NCBI GenBank assembly: GCA_025656675.1
Contig: JAHXHN010000005.1
Location: 62,001-126,000, forward strand
From: Candidatus Thiodiazotropha sp. (ex Codakia rugifera)
GTDB lineage: Bacteria; Pseudomonadota; Gammaproteobacteria; Chromatiales; Chromatiaceae
Direction of reading: 5' to 3'
DNA length: 64,000 bases
Below are positions 8,835 to 17,991 of the stretch, piece by piece. Each line of letters opens with the position of its first letter. Position 1 is the first letter of the stretch. A program made the position numbers and the translations under genes. A model generated the notes under the pieces. It saw nothing but the letters and a program-made list of their open reading frames with translations. It was not told the origin of the DNA and did no database searches.

Positions 8835-11411
8835 ATGAATCAGAAGAGTAGTAACGGGCTTCAGCTCGAATTGATCGAGGCCGTTGAGTTCGGTGGAAGG
8901 CGTCCGGCCGGTTGGGCTCGCAGGGTTTTAATGGGGACGGCCCTTGCATGGGCCTTGTTTCAGCTCTGGGTTGCCTCACCAATGCCTTTCAGTATCGGTA
9001 TCGGGGTGTTTAATGATACTGAGGTCCGTTCCATTCACCTGACCTTTGCCATCTTTCTTGCCTATCTCTCTTTTCCTCGTCGTAAGGTGATCAGCCATTC
9101 GATTCCTCTTTCTGATTGGATGCTCGGTTTGTCAGCAGCCTTTTGTGCGGCCTATCTGTTTCTCTTTTACGAGTCATTGGCAGACCGTTCGGGCGCACCA
9201 ACTGAATGGGATGTCGCCGTTGCCGTTATCGGTGTGTTATTGCTGCTTGAAGCAACACGTCGCGCCTTGGGCTGGCCACTGATGGTGATAGGCGTCTGTT
9301 TCCTTGGCTACACTTTTGCAGGGCCCTGGTTACCTGATCTGCTTGCTCACAAAGGTGCCTCCCTTGAACGTGTTGCATCCCATCAATGGCTCTCGACAGA
9401 AGGTGTGTTCGGTGTAGCGGTAGGTGTATCTGCAGGCTTTGTATTTCTGTTTGTGCTATTTGGCAGTCTTTTGGAGCAGGCTGGGGGCGGTCACTATTTT
9501 ATCCGTGTTGCCTATGCCTTAGTCGGTCATAGGAGAGGGGGGCCTGCAAAGGCTGCAGTTTTAGCCTCCGGACTGACCGGCATGGTGTCAGGTTCATCCA
9601 TAGCCAATGTGGTCACCACAGGTACCTTTACCATACCGTTGATGAAAAAAGTGGGGTTTTCCTCGGAAAAGTCTGGGGCAATCGAGGTGGCCGCCTCGAC
9701 CAATGGTCAGATCATGCCGCCGGTGATGGGTGCTGCTGCCTTTTTGATGGTGGAATATCTCAATATCTCTTACCTGGAAGTGATAAAACACGCTTTTCTA
9801 CCCGCAATATTGAGTTATATCGGCCTTATGTATCTGGTCCACTTGGAAGCAGTCAAGGCGGGTATGCAAGCCGAGAAACGTGTGAGAATAGAAAATGTCA
9901 GGCAGCGAATGTTGCGTTGGGGTTTGACCTTCTCAGGCGTGAGCTGTTTTTTTATCCTTGCCTACTGGATTGTGGGGACGCTGAATAGCCTGTTTGGTAG
10001 CTATGGCTTCTATGTCAATGCGGGATTGGTTCTGCTGTTGTATGGCGTACTGATCTATTGCGAGGTGCGCTGTGGCTTGCAAAAAGAGGAACATGCATCA
10101 CCTGAAACCTTGTCGGCCGGCAGGGCGCTGTTAGGCGGGTTGCACTTTCTATTACCGATCCTGGTGTTGGTTTGGTGTCTAATGCTACTGCGACTCTCGC
10201 CGGCTACCTCAGTTTTCTACGCCATTTGTCTGATGATAGTCATTCAGTTGACCCAGGAAGCCCTGCGGGGGTTGTTTTCAGGTGGGTCAGCCGTGAATGG
10301 GCTTCGACTGGGTTTTGATGCGCTGGTCGTGGGTCTGGAGAGTGGCGCGCGGAATATGATCGGAATTGGTGTCGCCACGGCGACTGCCGGTATTGTGGTT
10401 GGTACTGTCAGCCTGACAGGTATTGGGCAGGTGCTGGGTGAGTTGGTCGAGACCCTTTCGCTCGGCTCAATCCTGCTGATGCTTTTGTTGACAGCACTGA
10501 TCTGTATGATTTTAGGGATGGGGTTGCCCACAACGGCCAACTACATAGTTGTCTCGACGTTGATGGCACCGGTCATTGTTCAGCTCTCAGCCGCACATGG
10601 GTTGGATGTGCCTCTGGTGGCCGTGCATATGTTTGTTTTCTACTTCGGTATCCTGGCTGATGATACCCCTCCGGTTGGGTTGGCAGCCTATGCGGCAGCC
10701 GGTATCTCGGGAGGTAACCCGATTCATACGGGCATGCAGTCATTTTACTATGATATCCGTACCGCGATTCTTCCCTTTATGTTCATTTTCAATACTGAAT
10801 TGTTGATGATCGGTATTGATGGTTTTTTTGATTTACTAGGGGTGGTGATACCGAGTGTAATTGCCATGTTGTTGTTTGTATCCGCCACCCAGGGTTGGCT
10901 CCTGGTGCGAAACCGTTTATGGGAAACCGGGGTATTGTTACTGATTGTCTTCTCCCTGTTCCGTCCTGACTATTGGCAGGGGACGCTCTTTCCAGAATGG
11001 CTCTGGCAGCCAGCACATGGGGTAGAAGCATTCATGGATTCCATGCCTTCCGGTGAGAAGGTGCGGCTCCAGGTGGAGGTTGAGAGTGAAGCGGGTTTGA
11101 TACAAGCACGAGAGGTTCTGTTGACGATTCCAGAGCAGATTCAGGGTAGCAAACTTGAAAGCCTGGGCTTTATTACTGAGCCTGATGGCGATACTCTTCG
11201 TATAATCGATATCGGCTTTTTAAGTCCAGCTGAAGAAGCTGGTCTTATAGCGGGTTTTTCCCATCGAATTACCGGCTTCTATAACCAACAAAAGCAGCCT
11301 GACAGCCGCTGGTTCCTATTCCCACCCCTGCTCTTGCTGGGCTTGATCGGGTGGTTACAATATCGCCGTAAGGTTGGACTGGATCAAGCAAGAAACTGGA
11401 GAATAAAATGA
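8835..11411 (+). CDS. TRAP transporter fused permease (4TM + 12TM) with C-terminal extension
   Basis: This 858-residue inner-membrane protein fuses the small (DctQ-like) and large (DctM-like) TRAP subunits, the form normally paired with TAXI binding proteins. Hydrophobic segments fill residues 28-690. Typical DctM motifs are visible: GGPAKAAVLASGLTGMVSGS, ASTNGQIMPPVMGAAAF and ILGMGLPTTANYIV. A soluble C-terminal domain (about 700-825) contains a PDZ-like stretch ending FLSPAEEAGL, as in the DUF3394 extension of this family. One more hydrophobic segment precedes a basic tail. Its stop overlaps the next ATG (ATGA). Confidence 0.93.
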   Translation: MNQKSSNGLQLELIEAVEFGGRRPAGWARRVLMGTALAWALFQLWVASPMPFSIGIGVFNDTEVRSIHLTFAIFLAYLSFPRRKVISHSIPLSDWMLGLSAAFCAAYLFLFYESLADRSGAPTEWDVAVAVIGVLLLLEATRRALGWPLMVIGVCFLGYTFAGPWLPDLLAHKGASLERVASHQWLSTEGVFGVAVGVSAGFVFLFVLFGSLLEQAGGGHYFIRVAYALVGHRRGGPAKAAVLASGLTGMVSGSSIANVVTTGTFTIPLMKKVGFSSEKSGAIEVAASTNGQIMPPVMGAAAFLMVEYLNISYLEVIKHAFLPAILSYIGLMYLVHLEAVKAGMQAEKRVRIENVRQRMLRWGLTFSGVSCFFILAYWIVGTLNSLFGSYGFYVNAGLVLLLYGVLIYCEVRCGLQKEEHASPETLSAGRALLGGLHFLLPILVLVWCLMLLRLSPATSVFYAICLMIVIQLTQEALRGLFSGGSAVNGLRLGFDALVVGLESGARNMIGIGVATATAGIVVGTVSLTGIGQVLGELVETLSLGSILLMLLLTALICMILGMGLPTTANYIVVSTLMAPVIVQLSAAHGLDVPLVAVHMFVFYFGILADDTPPVGLAAYAAAGISGGNPIHTGMQSFYYDIRTAILPFMFIFNTELLMIGIDGFFDLLGVVIPSVIAMLLFVSATQGWLLVRNRLWETGVLLLIVFSLFRPDYWQGTLFPEWLWQPAHGVEAFMDSMPSGEKVRLQVEVESEAGLIQAREVLLTIPEQIQGSKLESLGFITEPDGDTLRIIDIGFLSPAEEAGLIAGFSHRITGFYNQQKQPDSRWFLFPPLLLLGLIGWLQYRRKVGLDQARNWRIK

Positions 11412-11875
11412 GATACTTTTGGGTTGTCTGTATGCTGCTTTTCAGCACCTGCCAGTCAGTGGCGATGGAACCTTTGAATGAGTCTTCGCCCATTAAGGTT
11501 TATACCTCTGAGGAGTCTTTTGAGGATGTAGTGGAGAATATCAAGATGGCCATAGTCGAACGTGGTCTGTTGGTCAGTGGTACCTTACATGTCAGTGAAA
11601 TGCTGAACCGTACTGCTCCTGACCTTGGTTTTTCTCAACTTTTTTCAAAAGCTGAATCGGTTGAGTTCTGCAGTGCGCTGATGTCCCATAAGATGGCAGA
11701 GGCCGCCGTGGAGAATATCGCAATATGTCCCTTTACTATCGCTGTCTATGTAAAACAAGCACAACCTGAACAGGTCTATGTGGCTTATCGTTCTCCGCAT
11801 CTGGCGGGTGCTGGTCATCAGGCAACAAAGGATATCGTCAACCTGCTTGAAGGCATTATCGAGGACTCTATTTGA
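11408..11875 (+). CDS. DUF302 domain protein, probably exported
   Basis: A 155-residue protein with a short signal peptide (MRYFWVVCMLLFSTCQSVAM) and a body typical of DUF302: an early FEDVVENIKMAIVERGLLV segment, a central FCSALMSHKMAEA and IAICPFTIAVY, and a late VYVAYRSP. DUF302 proteins are small alpha/beta proteins of unknown biochemical role. The 4-bp overlap with the TRAP permease suggests co-translation and possibly a periplasmic accessory role in uptake, which is inference. Cysteine 17 lies near the signal-peptide end, so a lipoprotein is conceivable, although the lipobox (FSTC) is poor. Confidence 0.78.
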   Translation: MRYFWVVCMLLFSTCQSVAMEPLNESSPIKVYTSEESFEDVVENIKMAIVERGLLVSGTLHVSEMLNRTAPDLGFSQLFSKAESVEFCSALMSHKMAEAAVENIAICPFTIAVYVKQAQPEQVYVAYRSPHLAGAGHQATKDIVNLLEGIIEDSI

Positions 11876-12164
11876 TCTGTTTGGTATCTGCGATGTGCGA
11901 GTTATCCATGATACTGATAGGAGAATAACCGTCGATTGATTGACTCGGATCAATAATAAAGCAAAGACGAACAGGTTATGAGTTACCTAAGGAATGGCTT
12001 TTAATCTTTAAAATCAACTAGATGACTGCGTTTGTGTGACGCAGCCTAGAGAAATTATTTTCTACCCGGATTTAAGAACAGACGGTTATTGCCGCAAATA
12101 ACAGGAACAAAGGCGCAGGCTTGGTAGTGCTGTGTCTGCCATAGAGGTCTATTGGAGAGAGGGA

Positions 12165-13433
12165 ATGTCTGAAGTTTACAAGGTCATCTTTACCGGAAAA
12201 TTGAGACCTGATGCAAATCAGGAACGGATCATTGGCTTATTCAGTGAAAAATTCAAATTGGGACCCGAGAAGGCAGAAAAACTGATTTTCAGTGGCAAAG
12301 CCGCTACCTTAAAAAAAGATCTCGATAGGGAAAAAGCTGAGAAGTATCAACAGGCACTTGAAAAAATGGGTCTGGTCATGGAACTCGATCCAAAACCCCC
12401 TGTGGAGGAGTCGGTTGAATCCGAAGCAATCAATTTCTCTACAGGCCTTGCTCTTGAGGCCATCGATAATGGTGATGAGGATGCAACAGAAGTGCTTGAC
12501 TCCTCCTTGCTCCCCGGTAACAGATGCCCAAAATGCGGTTCCAGCAATATGGAGATGGGGATCTGTCAGGATTGCGGCATCGTGGCGGCAAAATTTCTCG
12601 CCGCTAAGGCAAGGGATGCTGAATTGGTCTCACAAGTCGAAGAGGCCAATCAGAACAGCGGGGATGAAGGTGATCCCTATACGCCACCAGAGGCTGAATT
12701 AGTACAGCCAGTAGAGGGTGAGATGGAGGGACCTCAAAGTGTCCCAGCTGGAAATGGCCTGGCTTGGATTGGTCGAGGTTGGTGGCATTTCAAACAGGCA
12801 CCTCTGGCTTGGATTGTGGTCATGATTATCTGGATAGTACTGACTTTTGTGGTCAGTTTGATCCCGCTGCTGGGTTTCATCGCCCTTAATCTATTGACCC
12901 CTACGTTGATCGCCGGTCTTATGATCGGTTGTCATGAGCAGGATCAGGGAGGTGATTTCTCAGTCAGCCATCTATTTGCCGGGTTTGCAAACAATGCAGG
13001 CCAATCTATGATGGTGGGCCTGTTCTATCTGCTGTTCATGGTGCTGTTCTTTATCGGCGTTGGTGCATTCATGTTCGGTAGTATTGGGCAGTTGGCCTCA
13101 CAGCAGGCAGACCCTGAAGCGATGGCGATGATGCTGTTTTCTCCCTCATTTGTGATAGGTCTTATCATTGCTTCATTACTATTTATCCCCATTATGATGG
13201 CTTACCTGTTTGCGCCTGCGCTGGTTGCCCTGGATGATTTGTCCGCCTGGGAAGCGATGAAATTGAGTTTCAAGGGGTGCTTGAAGAATATCCTGCCATT
13301 TTTACTCTATGGGTTAGTGGCAATGGTATTAATGATCGTTGGATCCATTCCATTTGGATTGGGCCTGCTGATTGTCTCTCCTATCTTGATCGGGGCTGTC
13401 TATTCGGCCTATCGAGATATTTTCTATGCATAA
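12165..13433 (+). CDS. Zinc-ribbon multi-pass membrane protein (BPSS1780-like)
   Basis: From ATG 12165 the protein has 422 residues. Residues 1-75 form a charged N-terminal domain; a CPKCG...CQDCG zinc-ribbon lies near residues 120-140. After an acidic linker comes a hydrophobic region of about five membrane segments, resembling BPSS1780-type membrane proteins. I chose ATG 12165 rather than the in-frame GTG at 12132 because GGAGAGAGGG lies just before it. Together with the following RDD gene (3-bp gap) it opens a run of membrane and MoxR-associated genes. Function unknown. Confidence 0.68.
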   Translation: MSEVYKVIFTGKLRPDANQERIIGLFSEKFKLGPEKAEKLIFSGKAATLKKDLDREKAEKYQQALEKMGLVMELDPKPPVEESVESEAINFSTGLALEAIDNGDEDATEVLDSSLLPGNRCPKCGSSNMEMGICQDCGIVAAKFLAAKARDAELVSQVEEANQNSGDEGDPYTPPEAELVQPVEGEMEGPQSVPAGNGLAWIGRGWWHFKQAPLAWIVVMIIWIVLTFVVSLIPLLGFIALNLLTPTLIAGLMIGCHEQDQGGDFSVSHLFAGFANNAGQSMMVGLFYLLFMVLFFIGVGAFMFGSIGQLASQQADPEAMAMMLFSPSFVIGLIIASLLFIPIMMAYLFAPALVALDDLSAWEAMKLSFKGCLKNILPFLLYGLVAMVLMIVGSIPFGLGLLIVSPILIGAVYSAYRDIFYA

Positions 13434-13436
13434 TCG

Positions 13437-14150
13437 ATGCAAGCCGGAGTGACAGAAGGGCGTTCTATAGAACAGCTCGATACTCTGTGGCGTTATGAGA
13501 TTCCGGAAGGTGTTTTACTTGACTTTCGTCTTGCAGGACCCGTGGTCAGGGCATGTGCATGGGCGATTGATGCCGCTTTGCGAGGTATCATCTATCTGGT
13601 CCTGGTAATGGTTTTAGCATTACTTGGTGGTATTGGAACAGCCCTGATGCTGATAGGATTCTTTCTTATCGAGTGGTTTTACCCCGTCGTATTTGAGATA
13701 CACAATGGGGCCACGCCGGGTAAGCGTGCGATGGGTATCCTTGTGATTCAGGATAATGGCACACCGGTCACACCCAGTGCATCTGTGATAAGAAATCTAC
13801 TGCGGACTGCAGATTTTCTTCCCTTCCTTTATGCAACAGGCTTGGTCACTATGCTGATCAATCAGGAGTTTAAGCGCCTGGGGGATTTGGCTGCGGGTAC
13901 CCTGGTGGTCTACCGTGATGAGCAGCACGAACGAAAAGATCCACCACTGGCCATAGCGAGTAAACCGCCTATTGAACTCTCCGAAACCGAACAGTTAACG
14001 CTCCTGGCCTTTGCCGAACGTGGTGAAAACCTTTCTATTGGCCGTCGGGAAGAGCTGGCGGAACTGCTAGTTGAGCAGACTGGACTACAGGATGGTAAAG
14101 CGGTTGATGCACTCTATGCCTATGCCAACTGGATTCTCAAGGGACGTTAA
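13437..14150 (+). CDS. RDD family membrane protein
   Basis: A 237-residue integral membrane protein. The RDD domain spans about residues 25-165: an early RLAGPVVRACAWAIDAALRG, two long hydrophobic segments, the conserved GATPGKRAMGI, and FKRLGDLAAGTLVVY. The soluble C-terminus (about 170-237) is charged and contains no domain I recognise. RDD genes frequently stand beside SpoIIM, DUF4129, MoxR and DUF58 genes, as here. Its TAA stop coincides with the left boundary of the inverted-repeat element that separates it from spoIIM. Confidence 0.88.
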   Translation: MQAGVTEGRSIEQLDTLWRYEIPEGVLLDFRLAGPVVRACAWAIDAALRGIIYLVLVMVLALLGGIGTALMLIGFFLIEWFYPVVFEIHNGATPGKRAMGILVIQDNGTPVTPSASVIRNLLRTADFLPFLYATGLVTMLINQEFKRLGDLAAGTLVVYRDEQHERKDPPLAIASKPPIELSETEQLTLLAFAERGENLSIGRREELAELLVEQTGLQDGKAVDALYAYANWILKGR

Positions 14151-14391
14151 ACCTCGATTCTGCAGTTGATCGCTAATATCTGACGAAAGGTAATGATATG
14201 CGAAATGAAATAGTGTTTTTTTCTCGTTCCGATTGGGCGAGTTCTGAAACGCTACATGGATTTGTGAAAAATCCCAACGCACCCTGCAGCGTTGTCGTTT
14301 TTGTTAAGGGAATGGCCATTAACGGCGAACGACGCCTTGCCGGGCACGCCGGGATTTCCCGCAAATCCATGTTCAACTTCGGATTCTAGGT
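14150..14391 (+). repeat. 242-bp element with terminal inverted repeats, copy A
   Basis: This non-genic block is repeated, inverted, at 34261-34503, roughly four in five bases identical by eye. Its ends are imperfect inverted repeats: the consensus left end AACCTAGATTCCGCAGTT faces the complement of AACTGCAGATTCTAGGTT. A second internal inverted repeat pairs 14254-14275 with 14351-14372. It contains a 63-codon frame (14198-14389, MRNEIVFFSRS...) whose counterpart in copy B is about two-thirds identical (42 of 63 residues). That is no better conserved than the DNA, so I do not call it a gene. It ends 2 bp before the spoIIM start. No transposase is present; it resembles a miniature inverted-repeat element. 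Confidence 0.85.
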
Positions 14392-14393
14392 CA

Positions 14394-15383
14394 ATGAGAC
14401 AGCAGCAGTTCGAAGCGGAGAACCAGACGCTATGGGATGAAATCACTCAATTGATGGATGATCTTCAACGTTCCCGCAGTAAACGACGTTTACCTCATTC
14501 GCAGCATCTAGACTTTCCGGACCACTATCGTCAGCTCTGTAATCATTACGCTCTGGCACGCAGCCGTGGCTTCAGTCCTGCCCTGGTCGATCAACTACAC
14601 GGGATGGTGTTGCGTGGCCATCGACTACTCTATCGTCAACAAGGGGGATGGCGATGGCGTGTGCTCTACTTTATCTTGAGTGGTTTCCCTCGGGCGGTAC
14701 GCCGGAATGGAGGCTATTTCGCGCTTTCTCTATTGTTCTTTCTGTTGCCTGCCCTGTTGATGGGAGTGGGTTGTTACCTGCAGGAGGATCTGATCTACAC
14801 TGTCATGGATGAGAACATGGTGGCGCAGATGGAGACCAACTATGATCCGACCAATGAGCGACCTGGCAGATCAGTAGAACGCAGCTCGGAAACAGATTTC
14901 ACCATGTTTGGTTACTACATTCTGAACAATATTGGGATTGGTTTTCGAACCTTCGCGACCGGTATTTTGCTGGGTGTCGGGACACTCTTCATATTGCTTT
15001 TTAATGGTTTGGTGATTGGCGGTGTGGCAGGGCACTTGAGCCAGCTGGGCTATCATGAGACCTTTTGGCCATTTGTTTCCGGTCACGGTGCATTTGAGTT
15101 GACCGCGATCGTGATATGCGGTGCGGCTGGACTACTGCTTGGTCATGCGGTGATAGCCCCTGGACAAAGGACCCGTGTACAGGCCCTCAGAGAGCATGCC
15201 GAGGAGTCCCTGCAGTTGGTTATGGGGGCTGCACTCATGTTATTGGCAGCTGCGTTCATCGAAGCATTTTGGTCATCCAATACACTACAGCCCTCCATAA
15301 AATATTTTGTGGCATCGTTACTCTGGTTGTGTGTGGCTTTCTATCTGATGTTGGTGGGAAGGGGGGATCATGGATCTCGCTAA
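14394..15383 (+). CDS. SpoIIM/DUF95 family membrane protein
   Basis: A 329-residue inner-membrane protein with a hydrophilic N-terminus (about 1-100) followed by several membrane segments. Features of the stage II sporulation protein M family include FGYYILNNIGIGFRTFATGI and GHGAFELTAIVICGAAGLLL. In non-sporulating Gram-negatives this family travels with RDD, MoxR and DUF58 genes; its role there is unclear. The open frame extends upstream to 14292, but those 34 codons fall inside the inverted-repeat element, so ATG 14394 (MRQQQFEAEN) is preferred. It overlaps the next gene by 14 bp. Confidence 0.86.
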   Translation: MRQQQFEAENQTLWDEITQLMDDLQRSRSKRRLPHSQHLDFPDHYRQLCNHYALARSRGFSPALVDQLHGMVLRGHRLLYRQQGGWRWRVLYFILSGFPRAVRRNGGYFALSLLFFLLPALLMGVGCYLQEDLIYTVMDENMVAQMETNYDPTNERPGRSVERSSETDFTMFGYYILNNIGIGFRTFATGILLGVGTLFILLFNGLVIGGVAGHLSQLGYHETFWPFVSGHGAFELTAIVICGAAGLLLGHAVIAPGQRTRVQALREHAEESLQLVMGAALMLLAAAFIEAFWSSNTLQPSIKYFVASLLWLCVAFYLMLVGRGDHGSR

Positions 15384-16848
15384 GATTTCCATCAAATTAC
15401 GTCCACGTACCCCCTGGGAGAGTATCGACCTGGGTTTTGCTATGGCGCGTCAATGGTTTCTGCCGCTCTGGCTGTTGTGGCTATGCAGCGCAATGCCGAT
15501 GATGATTGTACTGACCCTATTGCCTTTGCCATTGTGGCTTGCAGGGTTGTTACTCTGGTGGTTTAAACCCCTCTATGAACCACCCTTGCTCTACTGGCTG
15601 AGTCGTCGTCTGTTCGCTGAACAGACATCGGTCAGAACAGTCTTCGGAGGTTGGTCGAGAGTTGTGCTACCACAGTTATTTGCCAATCTGACTTGGCGTC
15701 GGCTGATACCGTCTCGCTCCTTTGTCATGCCGGTTGTTGTCCTGGAGGGGCTTAAGGGCAAACGCCGTAATAGCCGTATCGGTGTCTTGGGACGGCGTTC
15801 CCATGCGGCTGGTTGGTTGACCCTGGTGGGACTCCATTTTGAGGTTGTTCTGGAAATGGGTTTTATCGGGTTGATTGTTGCGGTGATTCCGCAAGAGCTG
15901 CTTTGGACCGATTGGCAGAGTTATCTGTTCGATCCTGATCCTTTGAGTGAGTGGCTGCATCATACGTCAGCCTTGGCGGCCATGTCATTGATCGCCCCCT
16001 TCTATGTTGCTGGAGGATTTGCGCTTTATCTCAATCGACGCAGTCAACTCGAGGCCTGGGATCTGGAGCTGGGATTGAGACAGTTGGCACAACGACATCA
16101 GCGTAGAGGATTGGTGAGTGTTGCCTCGATGTTATTGGTCTCTCTATTGGTATTTGGCTTACAACCCACGGCATCCCAGGCATTGGAGATCAATCCTGCT
16201 GCCTCTCAACAGTTGATTCAGGAGGTTTTGGCTGAGGAGGCCTTTGGGCGATATGAGGAGGGTGGTTACTGGAAATACATAGGGGAAAATAGTGATCAGG
16301 ATAGTGGCTGGCTGGAGGCGTGGTTAAAACAGGTATTGGGAGGATTTCACGAAAATCTTGCCTATTCCGGAGAGATCGTGATGTGGTTGGTTGCTGGGGG
16401 CGCACTGGCCTATCTGCTCTACTGGTTTTTACATAACCGTACTCTGCTGCAAGGTCAGAATGTCGGACAAAGTGATAAGAAAAAAAGGGTGCCATCCCAT
16501 GTCCAGGGTCTTGATTTGAGGCCTGAGAGCCTGCCTGTAAATCCGGCATCAGTAGCGGCCAGGTTGATTGAACAGGGGGATCATAGGGGTGGGCTGAGTC
16601 TTCTCTATCGTGCTTCTCTATCGGTACTGGTACACGTTTATTCGTTACAGATTTCAGAGGGTGCAACGGAGGGGGAGTGCCTGGAGCATGTCCAAGGTTA
16701 TGTAAGAGAGGATCTTAATGGCTATTTCGCTCAGTTGACACGGGTGTGGCTGAAGCTGGCCTATGGGCACATACAACCCACAACTGATTTGTCCGTGAAG
16801 CTATGTCAGGAGTGGCCCGGCCACTTCGGGGTGAAGCATGCGGGATAG
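15370..16848 (+). CDS. DUF4129 domain membrane protein
   Basis: A 492-residue protein with hydrophobic segments near residues 35-65, 155-180, 200-220 and 255-275, an extracytoplasmic segment, and another membrane span near 340-360. The C-terminal cytoplasmic domain (about 390-490) has ARLIEQGDHRGGLSLLYRAS and YFAQLTRVWLKLAYG, matching DUF4129. In MoxR gene clusters this protein is a standard partner of the ATPase and the DUF58 protein. Overlaps of 14 bp upstream and 11 bp downstream imply one translationally coupled operon. Confidence 0.8.
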   Translation: MDLAKISIKLRPRTPWESIDLGFAMARQWFLPLWLLWLCSAMPMMIVLTLLPLPLWLAGLLLWWFKPLYEPPLLYWLSRRLFAEQTSVRTVFGGWSRVVLPQLFANLTWRRLIPSRSFVMPVVVLEGLKGKRRNSRIGVLGRRSHAAGWLTLVGLHFEVVLEMGFIGLIVAVIPQELLWTDWQSYLFDPDPLSEWLHHTSALAAMSLIAPFYVAGGFALYLNRRSQLEAWDLELGLRQLAQRHQRRGLVSVASMLLVSLLVFGLQPTASQALEINPAASQQLIQEVLAEEAFGRYEEGGYWKYIGENSDQDSGWLEAWLKQVLGGFHENLAYSGEIVMWLVAGGALAYLLYWFLHNRTLLQGQNVGQSDKKKRVPSHVQGLDLRPESLPVNPASVAARLIEQGDHRGGLSLLYRASLSVLVHVYSLQISEGATEGECLEHVQGYVREDLNGYFAQLTRVWLKLAYGHIQPTTDLSVKLCQEWPGHFGVKHAG

Positions 16849-17989
16849 TCGCCTGGGTATCGCTGTTGGACTGATGCTGCTGATCCTGCTCTGTGGTTAC
16901 TTTACACTTTGGTTTGTAGAGAACTTTGAATATCACTCGGAGCAGATACGCAGTGGTATGACAACAGAGGCCAGGCGCAACCCCTTATTGGCGGCGGAGT
17001 ACTATCTTACACGTCTGGCGATAGATGTTACGAGTCACTCAGGTCGTCAATTCCTGGCCGAACCACCGGAGCGACCAGGTTTGATACTTGTCAGGGATCT
17101 CGGGCCGCCACTTCCGCAGGCGCGTGTCACTTCATTGCTGGCATGGGTTGAAAGCGGTGGGCATTTACTGGTCACACCGGGAACGCTGTTGGAGGATGGG
17201 CCTGTACATCCCTTACTGGAACAGTTTGGTGTGGCTATTGTGAGCAGTGAGTCGATTGAGGATGAAGCTGAGGAGATAAGTACACTCTTCCTGCCGAATG
17301 AGGCGACCTCAATGCAAATCAAGTTTGATAGCAATAAATGGTTCGATGTGGAGAGCGAGCAGGCACACTGGGCGGCTCCTGATGAGGATTACCCTCAGCT
17401 ATTGATATTCTCCTGGGGCGAGGGAAGGGTTATCTTTCTCAGCGATAACGATTTTTTCAGTAATGATCAAATTGGGAATCATGATCATGCCCTGCTGTTG
17501 GCCCGCCTGGTTGGCGACAATGACCCGGTATGGCTCCTCTATAGTTCTCAGATGCCATCCCTGCTCAGCCTGTTGTGGCGACATGCACCTTATCTTTTGT
17601 TGACGCTGGCGTTATCGATCCTGTTGATGATCTGGCGTCTGAGCCAGCGTAGTGGCCCCTTGATTTTGCCAGCTAGCAGGCAGCGTCGGGATCTACTCGA
17701 ACACTTGCAGGCGGCAGCGGAGTTTACCTGGCGTCATGATCCCTCCACGGAATTGTTCGAGGGGGGGAGGCGTGTGGTAGAAAAACGTTGGCTGGCAAGT
17801 CATCCTCTGTTACATCACCTGGATGAAGAGGCCCGATGCCAATGGTTAGCGGAAAAGACCGGGATGACAGCTCATTCAATACATCAAGCGCTCTATCCCC
17901 AACAGGGTGATACCGGCCATCTGATTAAAACCATGACTAACCTGCAGCGCCTGTTGTCGGCGTTACACCCGGAAAGGAGAGAGCAATAA
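16838..17989 (+). CDS. DUF4350 domain protein
   Basis: A 383-residue protein with an N-terminal membrane anchor (IAVGLMLLILLCGYFTLWFV), an extracytoplasmic alpha/beta region containing LLAWVESGGHLLVTPG and EGRVIFLSDNDFFSND typical of DUF4350, and a second membrane span near residues 248-268 before a cytoplasmic C-terminus. DUF4350 proteins are expected neighbours of MoxR/DUF58 genes and may form an extracytoplasmic or membrane part of the complex. It overlaps the DUF4129 gene and lies 2 bp before moxR. Confidence 0.8.
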   Translation: MRDSRLGIAVGLMLLILLCGYFTLWFVENFEYHSEQIRSGMTTEARRNPLLAAEYYLTRLAIDVTSHSGRQFLAEPPERPGLILVRDLGPPLPQARVTSLLAWVESGGHLLVTPGTLLEDGPVHPLLEQFGVAIVSSESIEDEAEEISTLFLPNEATSMQIKFDSNKWFDVESEQAHWAAPDEDYPQLLIFSWGEGRVIFLSDNDFFSNDQIGNHDHALLLARLVGDNDPVWLLYSSQMPSLLSLLWRHAPYLLLTLALSILLMIWRLSQRSGPLILPASRQRRDLLEHLQAAAEFTWRHDPSTELFEGGRRVVEKRWLASHPLLHHLDEEARCQWLAEKTGMTAHSIHQALYPQQGDTGHLIKTMTNLQRLLSALHPERREQ

Positions 17990-17991
17990 CT

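Noticed and set aside
8608-8838. 76-codon frame bridging the TAXI binding protein and permease genes
   Set aside because: It overlaps the end of the binding-protein gene, has no ribosome site and no recognisable sequence; it looks like chance.
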